Shown: positions 44,544 to 56,140 of the stretch, piece after piece | How positions within the stretch are numbered: position 1 is the first letter of the stretch | Layout: every line of letters begins with the position of its first letter | NCBI GenBank assembly: GCA_947396885.1 | Contig: OX377202.1 | Span: forward strand, 25,420,001 to 25,484,000 | Source: Heligmosomoides polygyrus polygyrus | Taxonomy: Eukaryota > Nematoda > Chromadorea > Rhabditida > Heligmosomidae | Direction: 5' to 3' | Length of the DNA: 64,000 nucleotides | The notes under the pieces: generated by a model | What the model was told of the DNA's origin: nothing | Databases searched by the model: none | The model's input: the letters and a program-made list of their open reading frames with translations, nothing else | Position numbers and translations under genes: made by a program

Positions 44544-45476
44544 TACAGGGTGCGTAAAAAGTATTGACGCACCAAGCGCAAGCCTTACAAATGACAACAC
44601 GTTATAAAATGTAACAAGTTTATATACTTAATATCAACAATGATCTAGCGAACAGAACAGCATCACCTGTATTTTATATGGGCTTCTTTGCTGCGAATGC
44701 AGGGGCGAAAAGGCCGAGGAAAGGCATCAACGCTGCGCCGCCAGTAGTCCACGTCGATCCCATTCTATGCTTTGAGCTTCAATGACTTGATACTTTTGTT
44801 CATTCAACATGTAAAAGTGTTACATACTCTTCGAGGACCTCTAAAGGGGTAACTTGGGTGGGAGGCTCGCTGCAAGGTAGGCGCATCCGGCCAGTATCAT
44901 GGTTTGTGCATTCATCACAAGCGTCTCTCGTTTTCGTAGATACAGGAGTGAAAATAAATCAGTAGAACTATCTACATTGATGTCTTAGAAAAACAACTGG
45001 TTCCTTGGCTCGAATCCCACCTCGAGAGTAAGCCATGTATCTTCCAGCTGGATTAGACTCCTACGCAGAGTCGAGGATTGTTCAGAACTGGTGCCGCGCC
45101 AAATTGAAGGAATTCATTTCGGCACAGGAATGACCTCTGTATAGACCGGATTTGAATTCGCTGAATTACCCTATTTGGGAGGTTATGGAGAACAAGGCTT
45201 GCGCTACTTCCCACAAAAATATGAAGTTAGTGAAGGATGATCTGGTCAAAGCATAGAACGAAATCGACGTGGACTATTTGCGACGCACCGTCGATACCTC
45301 TCCTCGGCGTCTTCGCCCCTGCATTCGCAGCAAGGAAGCCCACATAAAATAGAATTGATGCTATTCTGTTTGCTATATCACTGTTGACATTTCGCATATA
45401 AACTTATAAATTTTATGATGTGTTGTCATTTCTAACCGTTATGTTTAGTGCGGCAGTACTTTTTACGAACCCTGTA
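44544..45476. mobile_element. Tc1-like fold-back element made of two inverted 3' ends
   Basis: TA-flanked termini start TACAGGGTGCGTAAAAAGTA on the left and, on the other strand, TACAGGGTTCGTAAAAAGTA on the right. The inverted similarity continues for about 230 bp (44544-44770 against 45250-45476). On the right, + strand, this is the C-terminus of a Tc1/mariner-type transposase: RIVQNWCRAKLKEFIS, RPDLNSLNYPIWEVMENKA, VDYLRRTVDTSPRRLRPCIR, stop TAG. The left arm is the antisense of the same region. The element thus looks like a tail-to-tail dimer of two transposon 3' ends, 933 bp long, unable to encode a transposase. Confidence 0.8.
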
Positions 45477-45479
45477 AAT

Positions 45480-45790
45480 CCGGTCTCCTTACTGGTAATG
45501 GATCTCCTTGCTGATCCTCCTTAATTGCTTCCTCCCACCCTTATTGTTAACCCCCAACTAGTACCTCCTTATTGCCTAAACCCTTCTTGGTGCTATCTCC
45601 TGGCCTTGCCCCTGTCGACCCCCATCTCGATTCCTCTTCCAGGGCTTTCTCCGTCGGTTCTCCACCCTCGAAGTTCCCCTTCTACTTACCCCTTCAGTGC
45701 TCCTTTCATGGTCATGGCACGAAGTTGGTGACATGGCTTCTGAATCTGAACGCTCAGATACGCGCGTAGGTGATGTTATGTTAAGCAGGA
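45480..45790. repeat. Helitron-body remnant with C-rich array and A-type 41-bp unit
   Basis: A C-rich stretch is followed at about 45725 by GTGACATGGCTTCTGAATCT, GAACGCTCAG and GCGCGTAGGTGATG, one to two units of the array A family. Termini were not found. It lies across element 2 from the similar remnant at 37840-38290. Confidence 0.5.
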
Positions 45791-46511
45791 AAGGGCTGCG
45801 CTTCAACTGCTGCAGCAACATCCCACGTTCAGTAGCAAACTTTGCCCAGCTCTAGATGATGACGCGTATCTCACTCATCGTCAGGTTAGATCACTCGACC
45901 GCCTCCTTGTGAGCGATGTTGCGGTGACACAAAATTCTCATATAGCGCGTTATTGAATTGTCTGAACGACATAGCATGTGTCAAATGCTTCAAAAATGTA
46001 CTAATGAAATAGTTTGAAATAGGTTGCAATTTAACAGTGCTTGGATGCCACAGTTGAAATGAGAACAACTTAAAATCCGCTTTATATTTAATTGCCTGTT
46101 CGTTATCCGTTTTCCGTTGTCCGTGTTTCAAAATTTCCTTATTGGCTCATCTATGGTGTCCATCTCGCGTTTGGTATGGAAAAATGGCGTCACCACATCA
46201 GAAGAGCGAACGCCGTCACGGAGGGGGACAAACGCTATTGAGCGTCATGAGTTCTTTATTTTTTACGCTGTATAAAAGTTGTCCGGTAATTTTTCACACT
46301 TGCCTTCACTAGCGCGAAATATGAGAGGAACGCTCCTACAGAGCCTTCCATCTCCCCGAGGTCGGTGAATTGGTGCCCAACTTATATGAGGAGGATAGAA
46401 CACAGATTTGTTTGTCGGCTGACCGTCCCATGTCATCGTATAGGTTAAATATATGTTTATTATAATTAGCTTGAGTGATAAAGTAAGAGAAACCACTCTG
46501 GAATTTAACGA

Positions 46512-47060
46512 TTTATTGTAGATACAGGAATGGGAACACAGATTGCGAAGACACATTGGCGCAGTGGTTGGGGTAGCGGTGACGATCCTAGCACGTGAAT
46601 TCGATATCGCGGTGCGCAAAACCCTGGAGGCGTTGTGGATTGCGTTCAAGAATCCCGTAATCAAAAGGAGAGAGGGACGTGTGGCCGTAGCCCAGGAGCT
46701 GGTCCCATTTGCCGACCTCTGTGGGCTTGACCCTGGAGGGCGCCAGCCGGAGGGCCGCTGAGGGGTTGACCCGACGGGAGAGTTCATTCACCCAGTCGTT
46801 CTCCATCCGAGGGTGACCACCCGGTCTATCGGCTGTTTCCATAAGGTCCGTGGGGTTGCCTTACTCCCTATTCTTTTCATTCTCTCATTAATTTTTGATA
46901 CTCCTGTAGCTTGAAATGGTCCTTGGACGAGTAATTTCTCTAACTCTTTTTGACTTTTCCAGGCTCTGAAGAAGGCGGTTACGCCGAAACGTAAGCCGAA
47001 TAAAGCTTCGTTAATAATCTTGGCTCGGCTCAACAGCTTCACGACATCCTACACTGCTAG
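46512..47060 (+). pseudogene. Penelope-like element 3' fragment, C-terminal nuclease region
   Basis: The + frame 46543-46761 reads RRHIGAVVGVAVTILAREFD, IAVRKTLEALWIAFKNPVI and AVAQELVPF. The H-x-G...V-x-I-L-A-R-E...A-R-K-x-L-E-A-x-W-I pattern follows the GIY-YIG domain at the end of Penelope-like RTs. The GIY-YIG core and the RT are missing. A hammerhead-like motif lies 200 bp downstream at 46966. The minus-strand frame 46588-46842 is open but not recognised. Confidence 0.55.
46966..46991 (+). ncRNA. Hammerhead-ribozyme-like core (tentative)
   Basis: CTGAAGA, then a hairpin GGCG-GTTA-CGCC, then GAAACG. This matches the conserved hammerhead order CUGANGA, stem II, GAAA. Penelope-like elements are known to carry hammerhead motifs near their ends. 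An unpaired A before stem II, and stems I and III not demonstrable by eye, keep this tentative. Confidence 0.35.
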
Positions 47061-47386
47061 CTTGATAATTGTAACACTGTCCACGGCACACGTTAGTTAA
47101 AACAAAACTGCAAAATAAAAATCTTACAGTTCCTACCCTTAGACAAATGAAAGACAAACAAAAAACAAGAGCTTTTCCGGAACTTCTTTATAAGGAGGGA
47201 AGCTCTTAAAGATATAATAATAATAATTTATTACGACGTATAAGACAGTCGTGAGAGAAGCGAACAATGAACAATGAAACAATGAAACACAAACCTGAGA
47301 AAAAAATGGGAACAGATACTAAGGATAAAAGTAGTTAAACAAAGTTAGACAAAGCTGTAAAGTAGATGAAACACGAGAGGTAGACT

Positions 47387-50215
47387 TTAAAAATTTAGCA
47401 TGCTTTTCGAGGCAAGTCGCTTGAAAGCAACAAAATTGGCTGAGGAGTGGCGTAGCCCAGATTTCAGGGAGATAAATGCCGATCCCGCTCTTACTGCAAA
47501 CGAGTGAGCTCGAATACTAGTTCTAGGCCGGCCGTAGCTTAATTTTACATTGCCACCCCTGGTTATAGACGGTACTGTTTTATAGAAAGCTGTACCGTCC
47601 ACATCACACAGTCCAGAAATTATTTTAATTAACATGCAGACATCCCTCAATTTCCTACGACTTTCTAGAGTGTGAATTCCAAGAAATTTGTTCCTAATTC
47701 CAGATCTAGGAATGCGAGAGTAGAAAAAATCCACCGTATCTAATCATAATCTTTCTTTTAAAATTATTCTGAATCTTTTCGATCGCTTCTATATCCTTTT
47801 TCTTCCAAGGAGAAAAGACTGTAGCACCACATTCAAGAATTGGTCTAACATAGGTTTTGTAAACCTTAAGCAGTACGTCCTTGTTCTTCGTGGCCAAACC
47901 TTTGAAAATTTGGTATGTACGTGCATACGCCCTCCTGCAAATATTTTTGTAGTGCTCGGAGAAATCCAGCTTATTGTTATAAGAAAATCCTAAATCAACG
48001 ACCCTTTCAACTACAGAGATATCATTTCCTTCGATATTGAACCGCAATGGGTTATTTGAGTTACCTAGTCTCATATGTAGCGTTTTCTCTGGTGCTAGGG
48101 GTAGCGACCAGGTACGGGCCCACTGAGCAACGGCATCAATTGAAAGCTGCAAATTTCCAGAGGAGACGTTGTCTGATTGAGCATAAATTTTGATGTCATC
48201 GGCATATTGCTTGCATCCCAATCCAAGTACAACCTGAGGAAGGTCAGAAGTGTATATGGTGAAAAGAAGAGGAGACAGAACTCCCTGAGGAACACCACTT
48301 CTCACCCTCTTAACATCAGAGTAAGAATCATTCACTTTAACCTGAAATGCTCTTTCCTTGATAAAGCATTCTATCCATCTAACAAGCATTGGATGAGTTT
48401 AATATTTCACAAGCTTATATATTAGTTTATTGTGAGAAACACGGTCAAAGGCTTTTGCAAAATCGAAGTAAATCACATCACATGCCTTTTTGTCATCCAA
48501 CAAACGCGTCCAGTCGTTCAGTGATTCCAGTAAATTGGTATCTATTGAGCGACTCTGAACAAAGCCATGTTGGCTTTTATGAATTACCGAATTTTTGTCC
48601 AGGTGATCTATTAAGTGATCTTTTACTACTTTTTCAAATACACGGCAGAACACTGATGTGAGGCTGACAGGTCTATAGTTACTAGGGTCGCAAGATGGTT
48701 GCTTCTTCAAAATTGCTGTAACATATGAATGCTTCCATCGACTGGGAATTTCTGCATACATCATGCTTTGATTAAAAATGTAAGCTAGAGGCTTTGCGAT
48801 GACATGAGATATTTCCTTAATGAATTTCGAATAAAAAATAATACTTCCTTAATGAATTTGGAATATTGTCTGGAGTGATTGCGAAGGACGCTGGCCATTT
48901 TTGCAAGAGTTCATAGATCTTCACTTCATGGAACCAAGAAAAAGAATTCATCGGAAACTCAATTGTGGGATCAAAATCCGGAAAACTGTTGTCATCGCAA
49001 CCAAAAACTCTGCAAAATTGGTCGGCGAGCATGTTCGCTTTGTCGTAATCTGAAATCGCTCTGACATTTCCACTACTCAATACCGGTACGCTACTCTTAG
49101 ATCTAAGTCTCTTTTTCAGGTAGCTAAACAGTGATCGTTTTTCTCCTGATTCGACTATTCTTCGTTCTACACTACGGCTGTATTTTTCTAATTTTTTCTC
49201 GAAATTTTCTGAGAACGCCCTATATTTTAACCAATCATCAGGAGATTGTGTTCTAGATGCATTCGAATAAAGGCAGCCTTTATGCTGGAACATCCCTTGG
49301 AGATATTGAGGCAGTGAGGTGCTTGTAGCGACGACACGACCCCATGGAACAAACATCTCAATGGCGTGATGTAAAATACTCAAAAACATCTCATATTTTT
49401 CATCAATCCTTCCTACTCGTTCAAATAAGTCAACCCACATGACGTTCCCTAGATATTGGCAGACTTTTTCATAATCGCATCGTGAGAAAATTTGGCGATA
49501 AGTGACCATTGTTTCCGGAAATTCAGCAGAAACGTCAAAAGAGACACTTGCATGATCACTTGATCCGACTGGAGCCCTAGTTATGACATTGCTGATGAGA
49601 CTTCTGTCATTTGAAAGAATCAAATCAAGAAAATGTCCTCCTCTGGTCGAGGTCTTGACATATTGCATAAACTCATGATTATTTACGAACTCCAAGAAGT
49701 TTTGGCTTGAACCCGTCATAGCAGATTCTGATGGGTTGTTCCAATTGATACTAGGGAAGTTGAAATCTCCAACGACTATGGATAGGTTTTCGATGCTAAC
49801 AAGGTCACTAATGGCGCTGATAAGTTGACTTGAATAAAATTCTGAACAGGAGGGAGTTCGATACACAGCCACCAGCCTGAAAGGGGTGGGGTCACAAAGA
49901 ACATCGATTGCTAATATGTCGTAGCTTTTACAAAAGCTTTCCGAAAACACAATCACAAATTTTAGGTTTTTCGTTAAGAGAACAAGAACTCCTCCTCCTA
50001 ACAGCCTAGTTCTGTTGCAACGAATAGCCTCGAATTTACAACATGAGTTGCATAACAGTGATGCCAACGTATGATGAGACTTCAACCAAGTTTCAGTGAA
50101 GATACACAAATCATATCTACTAGCTAAAACTAAGTCAATTTCTTTGGCATTCTTAGGCAGAGATCTGACATTGGAGTAAAAACACTTCAGTGAGCAAGAC
50201 CGCAGACGACTGCTG
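47387..50215 (-). pseudogene. CR1-like endonuclease-reverse transcriptase, broken
   Basis: The endonuclease starts near 50215 (CFYSNVRSLPKNAKEIDLVL), then CIFTETWLKSHH (Glu), RLLGGGVLVLL, VVGDFNFPSINW (Asp/Asn) and GSSDHASVSF (His). The RT follows from about 48830: LAYIFNQSMMYAEIPSRWKH, NYRPVSLTSVFCRVFEKVVK, SQHGFVQSRS, DVIYFDFAKAFDRVSHNKLI, SGVPQGVLSPLLF, CKQYADDIKIYAQ (YADD site), then a C-terminal region ending FVAFKRLASKSML. Breaks: a frame change near 48.82 kb, beside a 15-bp motif repeated 32 bp apart (48813 and 48845); an in-frame TAA just before THPMLVRW (48.4 kb); and another frame change near 47.72 kb. Confidence 0.88.
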
Positions 50216-50300
50216 AGTTTAAATTAGAGCCAGGAAAAGGGCTATCCATGCCACCAGAACTAGGCTCCTCCCGAGTAACACAGTCCCCCGACTGGGATTC

Positions 50301-50960
50301 TTATGTCTGCCCTTGAGTGATAGTTCTCGTGCCCTGGTTCGCATGCTCCTCTTTTCTCGCCTTCCTCTCAGCCAAAGTAAGTGATGGCCGGATAAATAAG
50401 CCTTTGACTGGAAAGAATCGCAAGTGAGGAGTTCTTTCTAATGTGAGGCGTTGATGAAAAGTAGACGGAAGAACTACTTTTATAAGTCTATTCCTGGCAG
50501 GCACAAGTTTACCTAATCTATACATGCTCATCGGAAACGATTCAACTCCCAGGAAAGAGAGAATTCTTACAACACAGTTGAAATCATGTTGTACACGATC
50601 AGCTAAATTAGAAGAAGATAATTCTCTAACACCGCTTAATACAAATGAACGTTGCCGTTCACACTCATGAAAATTGTCATACTCAGGAAAAGTCTTTGCG
50701 ACATCATTGTTGCTACCATCCTTCTTCAATCCATCACAAGATTCAAGTTACATCATCTTTCTTTGCAATGTGTCCAGTTCAAGGCGAAGCGTAGAGTTTT
50801 CCTTAGCGAATTGCGCATTTTCGGAACGGAGAAGATTATTTTCCTCGACAGTGCAACTTAGCTGGGTGGTGATGACCAAAAGGATAGTTTTGACGCAAGT
50901 TGGTATGTCTTTGCGCTCGTCCAGGTCCTTGATCGCCTTTTCTAGACACTCCGTGGCGAG
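50301..50960 (-). pseudogene. CR1-like ORF1 protein, broken
   Basis: The minus strand reads ECLEKAIKDLDERKDIPTCV, then a probable coiled coil (NNLLRSENAQFAKENSTLRL). A stop (TAA, near 50747) follows, then RQRSFVLSGVRELSSSNLAD, FLGVESFPMSMYRLGKLVPA and RNRLIKVVLPSTFHQRLTL. The VLSGVRE and R-L-I-K-V-V-L-P-S motifs are typical of the RNA-binding ORF1 of nematode CR1-type elements. ORF1 ends about 85 bp before the endonuclease frame. Confidence 0.7.
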
Positions 50961-51176
50961 CTAAGGGGTCGACGTCCTTGGGAGTTTGTGGCTCTTAAAA
51001 GAAACTGAAGATGTATGAAATCTGGATAGGGGAGCATTTTCGAAGAAGTTGTCCTTCTGCGGAAATGCGACACCTATAAGCATCGCAGTGACATTTCGAA
51101 AAAAAAAACATTCAGCAAATAGCAAAAGAGACGAGAAAGTATAAGGAAAAGAGGCTAAAACAAAGATGCATTTCAT

Positions 51177-52600
51177 TTAGAAAGGTGAGGAGAAAGATAA
51201 AGTAAAAGAAAATAACTAAAAAGGGGAAGAAAAGATGTAAAATAAGGACCCTTGTCATAAAACCCTAAATTATCATACGCAGCGCGTGATACTGCACCCG
51301 CACCCCATAGTTAGTATTTGAGCACGAAAACTACAGTGGACGGAAGAAACCAAAGTAAACCTGGACTAAACGATAAACGATTTTATAAATCAGTAGAAGA
51401 GTCAAACAAAGCCCTTTAAGAAAGAATGTGTAAGATGAGTATCCCTAATAGGTAAGAGGAAATTTGATGGGTACCATAAAATTGCAGGATTGAACCATCT
51501 AAAGTAAGAGAAACCTGCTAAGTATGAGCAAAGGTAACAAAATGAGGGAAATTAAGTTTTAAAATTGGTTTAAAGTCGTTAGATATACTTCCTTTATATT
51601 AGTAATAACATGTTAAATTTAATGTATTTATTTTTACAGATACTTTTGAAAATACTGCTAATAATCCTGTTTTCATCCTAATCATTATACAACAAAATGT
51701 CAGCTAACTTTTTTGGACACTCAGTAAAAACTTCAAAACGAGCACAAATGCGTGCGATGCGTAATGCCTCACTATAAATAGTAGCATTTTTAATATTAAC
51801 AGAAAGAGAAGAAAAATTGCATGCGGAAGGCGTCTAAACGGAAAATTAAAGTTATCCGTTTTGTTACAAGGTTTAGTAATCTTGTTATCACTAACGTGTC
51901 TATCCAAATCCAAGTAGCTACAAATAGCTACAACTATAATCACTTTTATGTGGTTTCGAACGTAAGGACACCATTATAAACTTTTTAAAATTTCAAAATA
52001 TGGTCGTTATACCATCATGAAGTTCCAGAATCTCATCAGTGTATTTGAACAGTTTTTTTGAACAGCCTATGACAGCTAAAATGTTTAATGGAATATTCAT
52101 ATTTAAAAAAGGATAAAGTAAGAACCGCGAGCAATGGGCTAAAGTTACCACCTTGCGCTACACCTAGTTTTTGTTTAAAAATAAATTCACCAAATCTACA
52201 AAAACTGTTATCTAAAAAAATTCAACATAATATAGAAGTTCTTGAATACTGTAAGTTCTGCTGCTTTTTTATCGTACCATTGTCTGCATAACATACCTTA
52301 TTATATCCTTAAAATGCTAAATGGGAAAATTCTTGTCTTCCATGTGAACCGTGCAAACTTGGTTAGCTTGTAGCTCCAGCGTTGTCGAGTCGAGACTGGC
52401 TGACACCGGAGGTGGAGGTTGCTGAATGTGGAGAGGGAAAGGTGGCCGTTGTCGAGCAGGACTAATGTAAAGCTGTCACAAAGCTGTTCATTGGCCTAGC
52501 ATGGAAGGTCCAGCTCCAGTTTTCCGAATATATTCTCCTCCGTCAGCAGTGCGAACAGAGTGTTGCTTGCTGACTGGTGGACGTGCAGGCGTAATACATA
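51177..52600. other. AT-rich intergenic stretch
   Basis: Very AT-rich with short frames only, such as 51704-51943 minus. No recognisable motif. It may include the CR1 element's 5' untranslated region at its left edge. Confidence 0.4.
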
Positions 52601-52603
52601 TCC

Positions 52604-53490
52604 TCACTCGCACAGCTGCATCCTGTATCCAGCTCTTACGCTCGATGGTGCTCCGACGACTGTGTGGCAGAAAATCGTCGAGACGGACAGAGTACGGGTC
52701 TTAAAGCTGAAGACGCTCATGCGACTACCATTCTTGCTAGCAATAAGGAATTTACTGTATGGCTTGGCCCTGTTCGGATGTAGCCGCAGGGACAAGGTGG
52801 ATGATGCGGTTCGCGAGCGCGGAGCGCGACTCACCAGGTTCTTAATGATATACCGATAGCTTTCGTCGAGCCACATTTCGCTGTTCGGGGCTTTCGAAGA
52901 ACGCTGTGAGGTGTGAGATCAGAGACGAAAAGTCCTTCCGCGCTTCCGTAGGCAATTTCTCCACCTTCCTTCTCGCGCGCCATCCCATCGAAGTGGCCTA
53001 AAAAAATTCGCATTTTGCTCATTGCTCAGGAGATTAGGGCGCATTCGCACCACGTCATCGGCGCGACGCAGCCACATGGAGAACTGTGAGCCGTGATCTG
53101 TAGATCCGGCAAATGGATCTACCTTAGGTGCAACGAGCCCTTGCTGAAGCATCGACACTGTCGGGAGACTATAAAGGTATTGAGCTACCACGGCAAAGGA
53201 CTCATTAAGTTCTGAGCTGAAGCAGCATTACTGTCATTAATTTTCTTGCTCAGCAGAGCCGAAGCAGCCTTAGGAGTCGACCGTACCTGAGCTATAGCTG
53301 AGGAGTTGGCATCATGAAGGAAATTACCATCACGTCGATGGGCAATAGCATCATCGTTGAGCCTCTCTGGTGAGACCAGGAATGCATCGGATAGTAGTTC
53401 TCCTAGTTCATGTTTTGTGTCCGTGCCATGAGCATCAGCTCGAAGAGTCTCGGAATACTTGAGAAGCGTTGCGGGTGACATGTGGGACAC
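52604..53490 (-). pseudogene. LTR-retrotransposon gag-like remnant
   Basis: The minus strand reads LKYSETLRADAHGTDTKHEL, then VDPFAGSTDHGSQFSMWLRR, ADDVVRMRPNLLSNEQNANF, and in shifted frames HFDGMAREK and ERASAFANRIIHLVPAATSE. The order P-F-x-G...F-x-x-W-L-R-R, A-N-F, L-x-G-x-A-R-E-K is that of retrotransposon gag capsid regions. At least two frame changes. No protease, RT or LTR was found, so this is an isolated fragment. Confidence 0.55.
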
Positions 53491-53499
53491 GATCTCTTA

Positions 53500-54240
53500 A
53501 AGCATTGAAGGATGAAGGATCTGTAAGCCATATATAGATATCTGCAGCGGGGGATAGAAGGGATATCTTCGAAGAGAAACAAAAACTAAGGAGGAAAACA
53601 AATCTCATGATGTAGATGTATGCGCCAAACGCATGGGAGCGGAATGCAGCCCGCAAGCTATGTTTGTGTTGCTGGAACAAGCCTCGGGCTCGGCGAGATC
53701 CTGAAGACAGATAAGCCCGACGAATTCGGAACACGGAAAAGGAGCCGATTGTAGGCAATGGTAATCCTTCTCGTTCTCTTCGTCGCAACCGTAATCCTAC
53801 CTGCCCGTATGAAGTCAACAAATTTCGATATTCTGCTTGAAGCTAGAGTTACCCTTAATTCCTTAGGTGCACCAAACCGACACAATACGATGCGATACAT
53901 TTAGTAAATTCTAGAAGCTCTACATATAATCTCCGTTTGGCGGGAAACCTTCGATCCCAACTTCCGTCGACGGGAACCGATACCGACAAATCAGATAAAG
54001 AAGTATGCATGCACAAAAATCAGAGAGAGCGCAAAGTAGCTACGTATGGCATTTAGGTTTTCGACGCAATTGAGTCATCATGCATTCCGAATGCGAACGT
54101 GGAAGCAAACCAAGACCAAGACGTAGAAAAATGTTGTTGGAAAGGGTTTCAGCATCTGAACGTCCTCAGAAAAAGGTAACAACAAAATTTTCCTAACGCT
54201 ATTTTGAACTAGGAAAAGTGCCTCGAAATAACCTAACAAG
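53500..54240. other. No gene recognised
   Basis: Weak minus-strand frames (53435-53821, 53658-53900) may be upstream retroelement sequence, but nothing in them is diagnostic. Confidence 0.3.
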
Positions 54241-55579
54241 GTTCCCAACTCAAGGTGAGCCTTTGCGACGCTATTTTGGAACGATGTAGGGCTCTGTGAG
54301 CGAAGTCCAGAATCACAGGTAGTTTTTGCTGAACGCCTTTTTGAAGACCTGAAAAGAAGGTCTGTAAGCGTGCGCGCAACTATCATCAACCCCTACGACA
54401 CTCTACACGGCGCGCCTCGGGGCCCGGTTGGTAGGTGGGACGCCCCATAGGAGATACCGGAGGGTTTTAACTTCGAGTCCGTATACTACCGAAATCTTTG
54501 CGCATATTTGTTTGTTGTTGTTGCGCTTTCTCATGCTCATGGGAGTCAATTTTAGGCCATCAATGCTTACAGCAAGCCGAGGCTGTCTATTTGCGCCTTC
54601 ATAAGTGCTAGTTTTTTAAACAATGCCTATCCGCACCACCACCATATCATACCATATCACCAATAATACCGTAACTGCCCACAAATATGCGTACCTTACG
54701 GTTGAATACTATGAACCGGGCCATATCGGTACACAAGTGTATTAAAAATATCGTTCTCACCTGAACGTGTTGCCATCAGACTACTTTCCACCTTCACACT
54801 GGATTTCACATCTCCGACAAGGGTAGAGATTGCGGTTGCGGATGTTATAAAAGGACTCCTGCTTGACGCATTTTTGGAGATATCGAATGTAAGGAAGAAG
54901 AGGCGGTTCAGGTTAGAGCTAGTATAATGAAAATGGGACATTTCTATGTCTGTCATATGCGTAGGTGGCAGCTGTGTACGTCGATGTTCACCCAAGACCT
55001 TTCTCTACACCCACGGATTGCGCGCTCACCAAAGAAGAAGTAGTGATTCCTTGTCAGGGAGAAGATTGCTCCTCACTCGCTTTTGTAAGATGCTGTTGGA
55101 GTGACAAGCGCTTGTGTTTTTCTTGTTTTATAGATTTCTACCATAGGTGTCGACTAAAATGGAAGAGCAAGACATGACTTTTTATTGTAGAGAAATAATA
55201 CGGTGCAGATAGGCGCTGTTGGAAAACTAGCACTTATGAAGGCGCAAATAGACAGCCCTGGTTGTTTGTAAGTATTGTGGTCTAAAATTGACTCCTATGA
55301 GCATGAGAAAGCGTAACAACAACAAACTAATATGTGCAAAAATTGCAGCAATACGCAGACTTGAACCTAAATCTCTTCTCGTGTGCTCCTATGTGGCGTC
55401 CCTCCCACCAACTGCGCCCCGAGGCACGTCTCATGGGTGTCGTGGGGACGCAGTTGGTGGGAGATCTCCTATTCAGGTCCTTAAAAAGAAGTTCAGCAAA
55501 AACAAACTGTGGTTTTGGACTCCGAGAGCCCAACATCCTGCCAAAATAGCATCGCAAAAGCTCACCTTGAGTTGGGAAC
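54241..55579. mobile_element. Long inverted-repeat element, about 390-bp arms
   Basis: The left arm 54241-54637 and right arm 55202-55579 are diverged complements: TTCCCAACTCAAGGTGAGC pairs with GCTCACCTTGAGTTGGGAA, and ACTAGCACTTATGAAGGCGC in the right arm pairs with its complement in the left. The right arm has its own nested hairpin (CTCCCACCAACTGCG/CGCAGTTGGTGGGAG at about 55410-55465). The 565-bp spacer holds a small Cys-rich ORF. The structure fits a fold-back or long-TIR DNA transposon. No target duplication was identified. Confidence 0.75.
54965..55177 (+). CDS. Small cysteine-rich ORF in the inverted-repeat spacer
   Basis: The 70-codon frame reads KEEVVIPCQGEDCSSLAFVR, CCWSDKRLCFSCFIDFYHRC and a basic end KWKSKT before TGA. 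Cys pairs spaced C-x4-C, C-C, C-x2-C plus a terminal His/Cys look like a small zinc-binding fold. I do not recognise the family. Its position between long inverted arms suggests the N-terminal piece of a transposon-encoded protein, but it could be an exon or a chance frame. Confidence 0.35.
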   Translation: MAAVYVDVHPRPFSTPTDCALTKEEVVIPCQGEDCSSLAFVRCCWSDKRLCFSCFIDFYHRCRLKWKSKT

Positions 55580-56140
55580 ATTTCTTTGTAAGGAATCAAA
55601 TGGGAACAAACTAATGCTATTAGACTAGGCGGAGATCTCCAAATTCGTTATAAGAAAGAGGTAGCGAAAAAAGGCTGCCACGAGTAATTAAGTAGAAAGC
55701 AAACAAAGTGAAGGTGAAAGTGTGAGTGAACAAGATATTGTCCGTTTTGACCCCAACCTTTAGACGGACAATAACAAAAATAAACTAAATATAAAGTCAG
55801 TCCCGGGTCTCCTCAGTAGGGAAGACTGACTTTATAAGAATGTGTAATGGAACTAACCTGTGTTTAGGATATGTTCCACAAAAAGCATCCGAAGAGTCCA
55901 TGTACCACAACAGATAAAACCATTATCAACAAGAAATCAAACATTCGTACTACCTGCAAATAACTACCAAGTTGCGCGTCACTGTCAAAGTAACACCAAT
56001 AACCGCGGAAAACTTGACGAAAACGAACGCGACTGCGAGTACTAAACTGTGAGGCAAACAACGAACAAAGGCGTAAAGGCAAATCATGAGCGTTAACTGG
56101 AGCATTGGCCTTAAATCGTTTCATCGAAAGTTCCAGAGAC

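Larger units (their letters stand above)
47213..51000 (-). mobile_element. CR1-like non-LTR retrotransposon
   Basis: A two-ORF element in minus orientation: ORF1 at about 50300-50960, endonuclease-RT at about 47390-50215. The 3' end carries AATAAATTATTATTAT, a short ATT-type tail as in CR1-clade elements and unlike the AGA tail of the RTE copy at 14169. No target duplication was identified and the 5' boundary is uncertain. Several disabling changes are present. Confidence 0.8.

Noticed and set aside
43935..44600. A 221-codon minus frame upstream of the element 2 endonuclease
   Set aside because: It lacks recognisable domains, crosses the boundary of the Tc1-like element, and most likely represents the retroelement's 5' leader.
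53435..53821. A 128-codon minus frame upstream of the gag remnant
   Set aside because: Low-complexity Arg/Ser content without motifs. It could be retroelement leader, but this cannot be supported from sequence alone.
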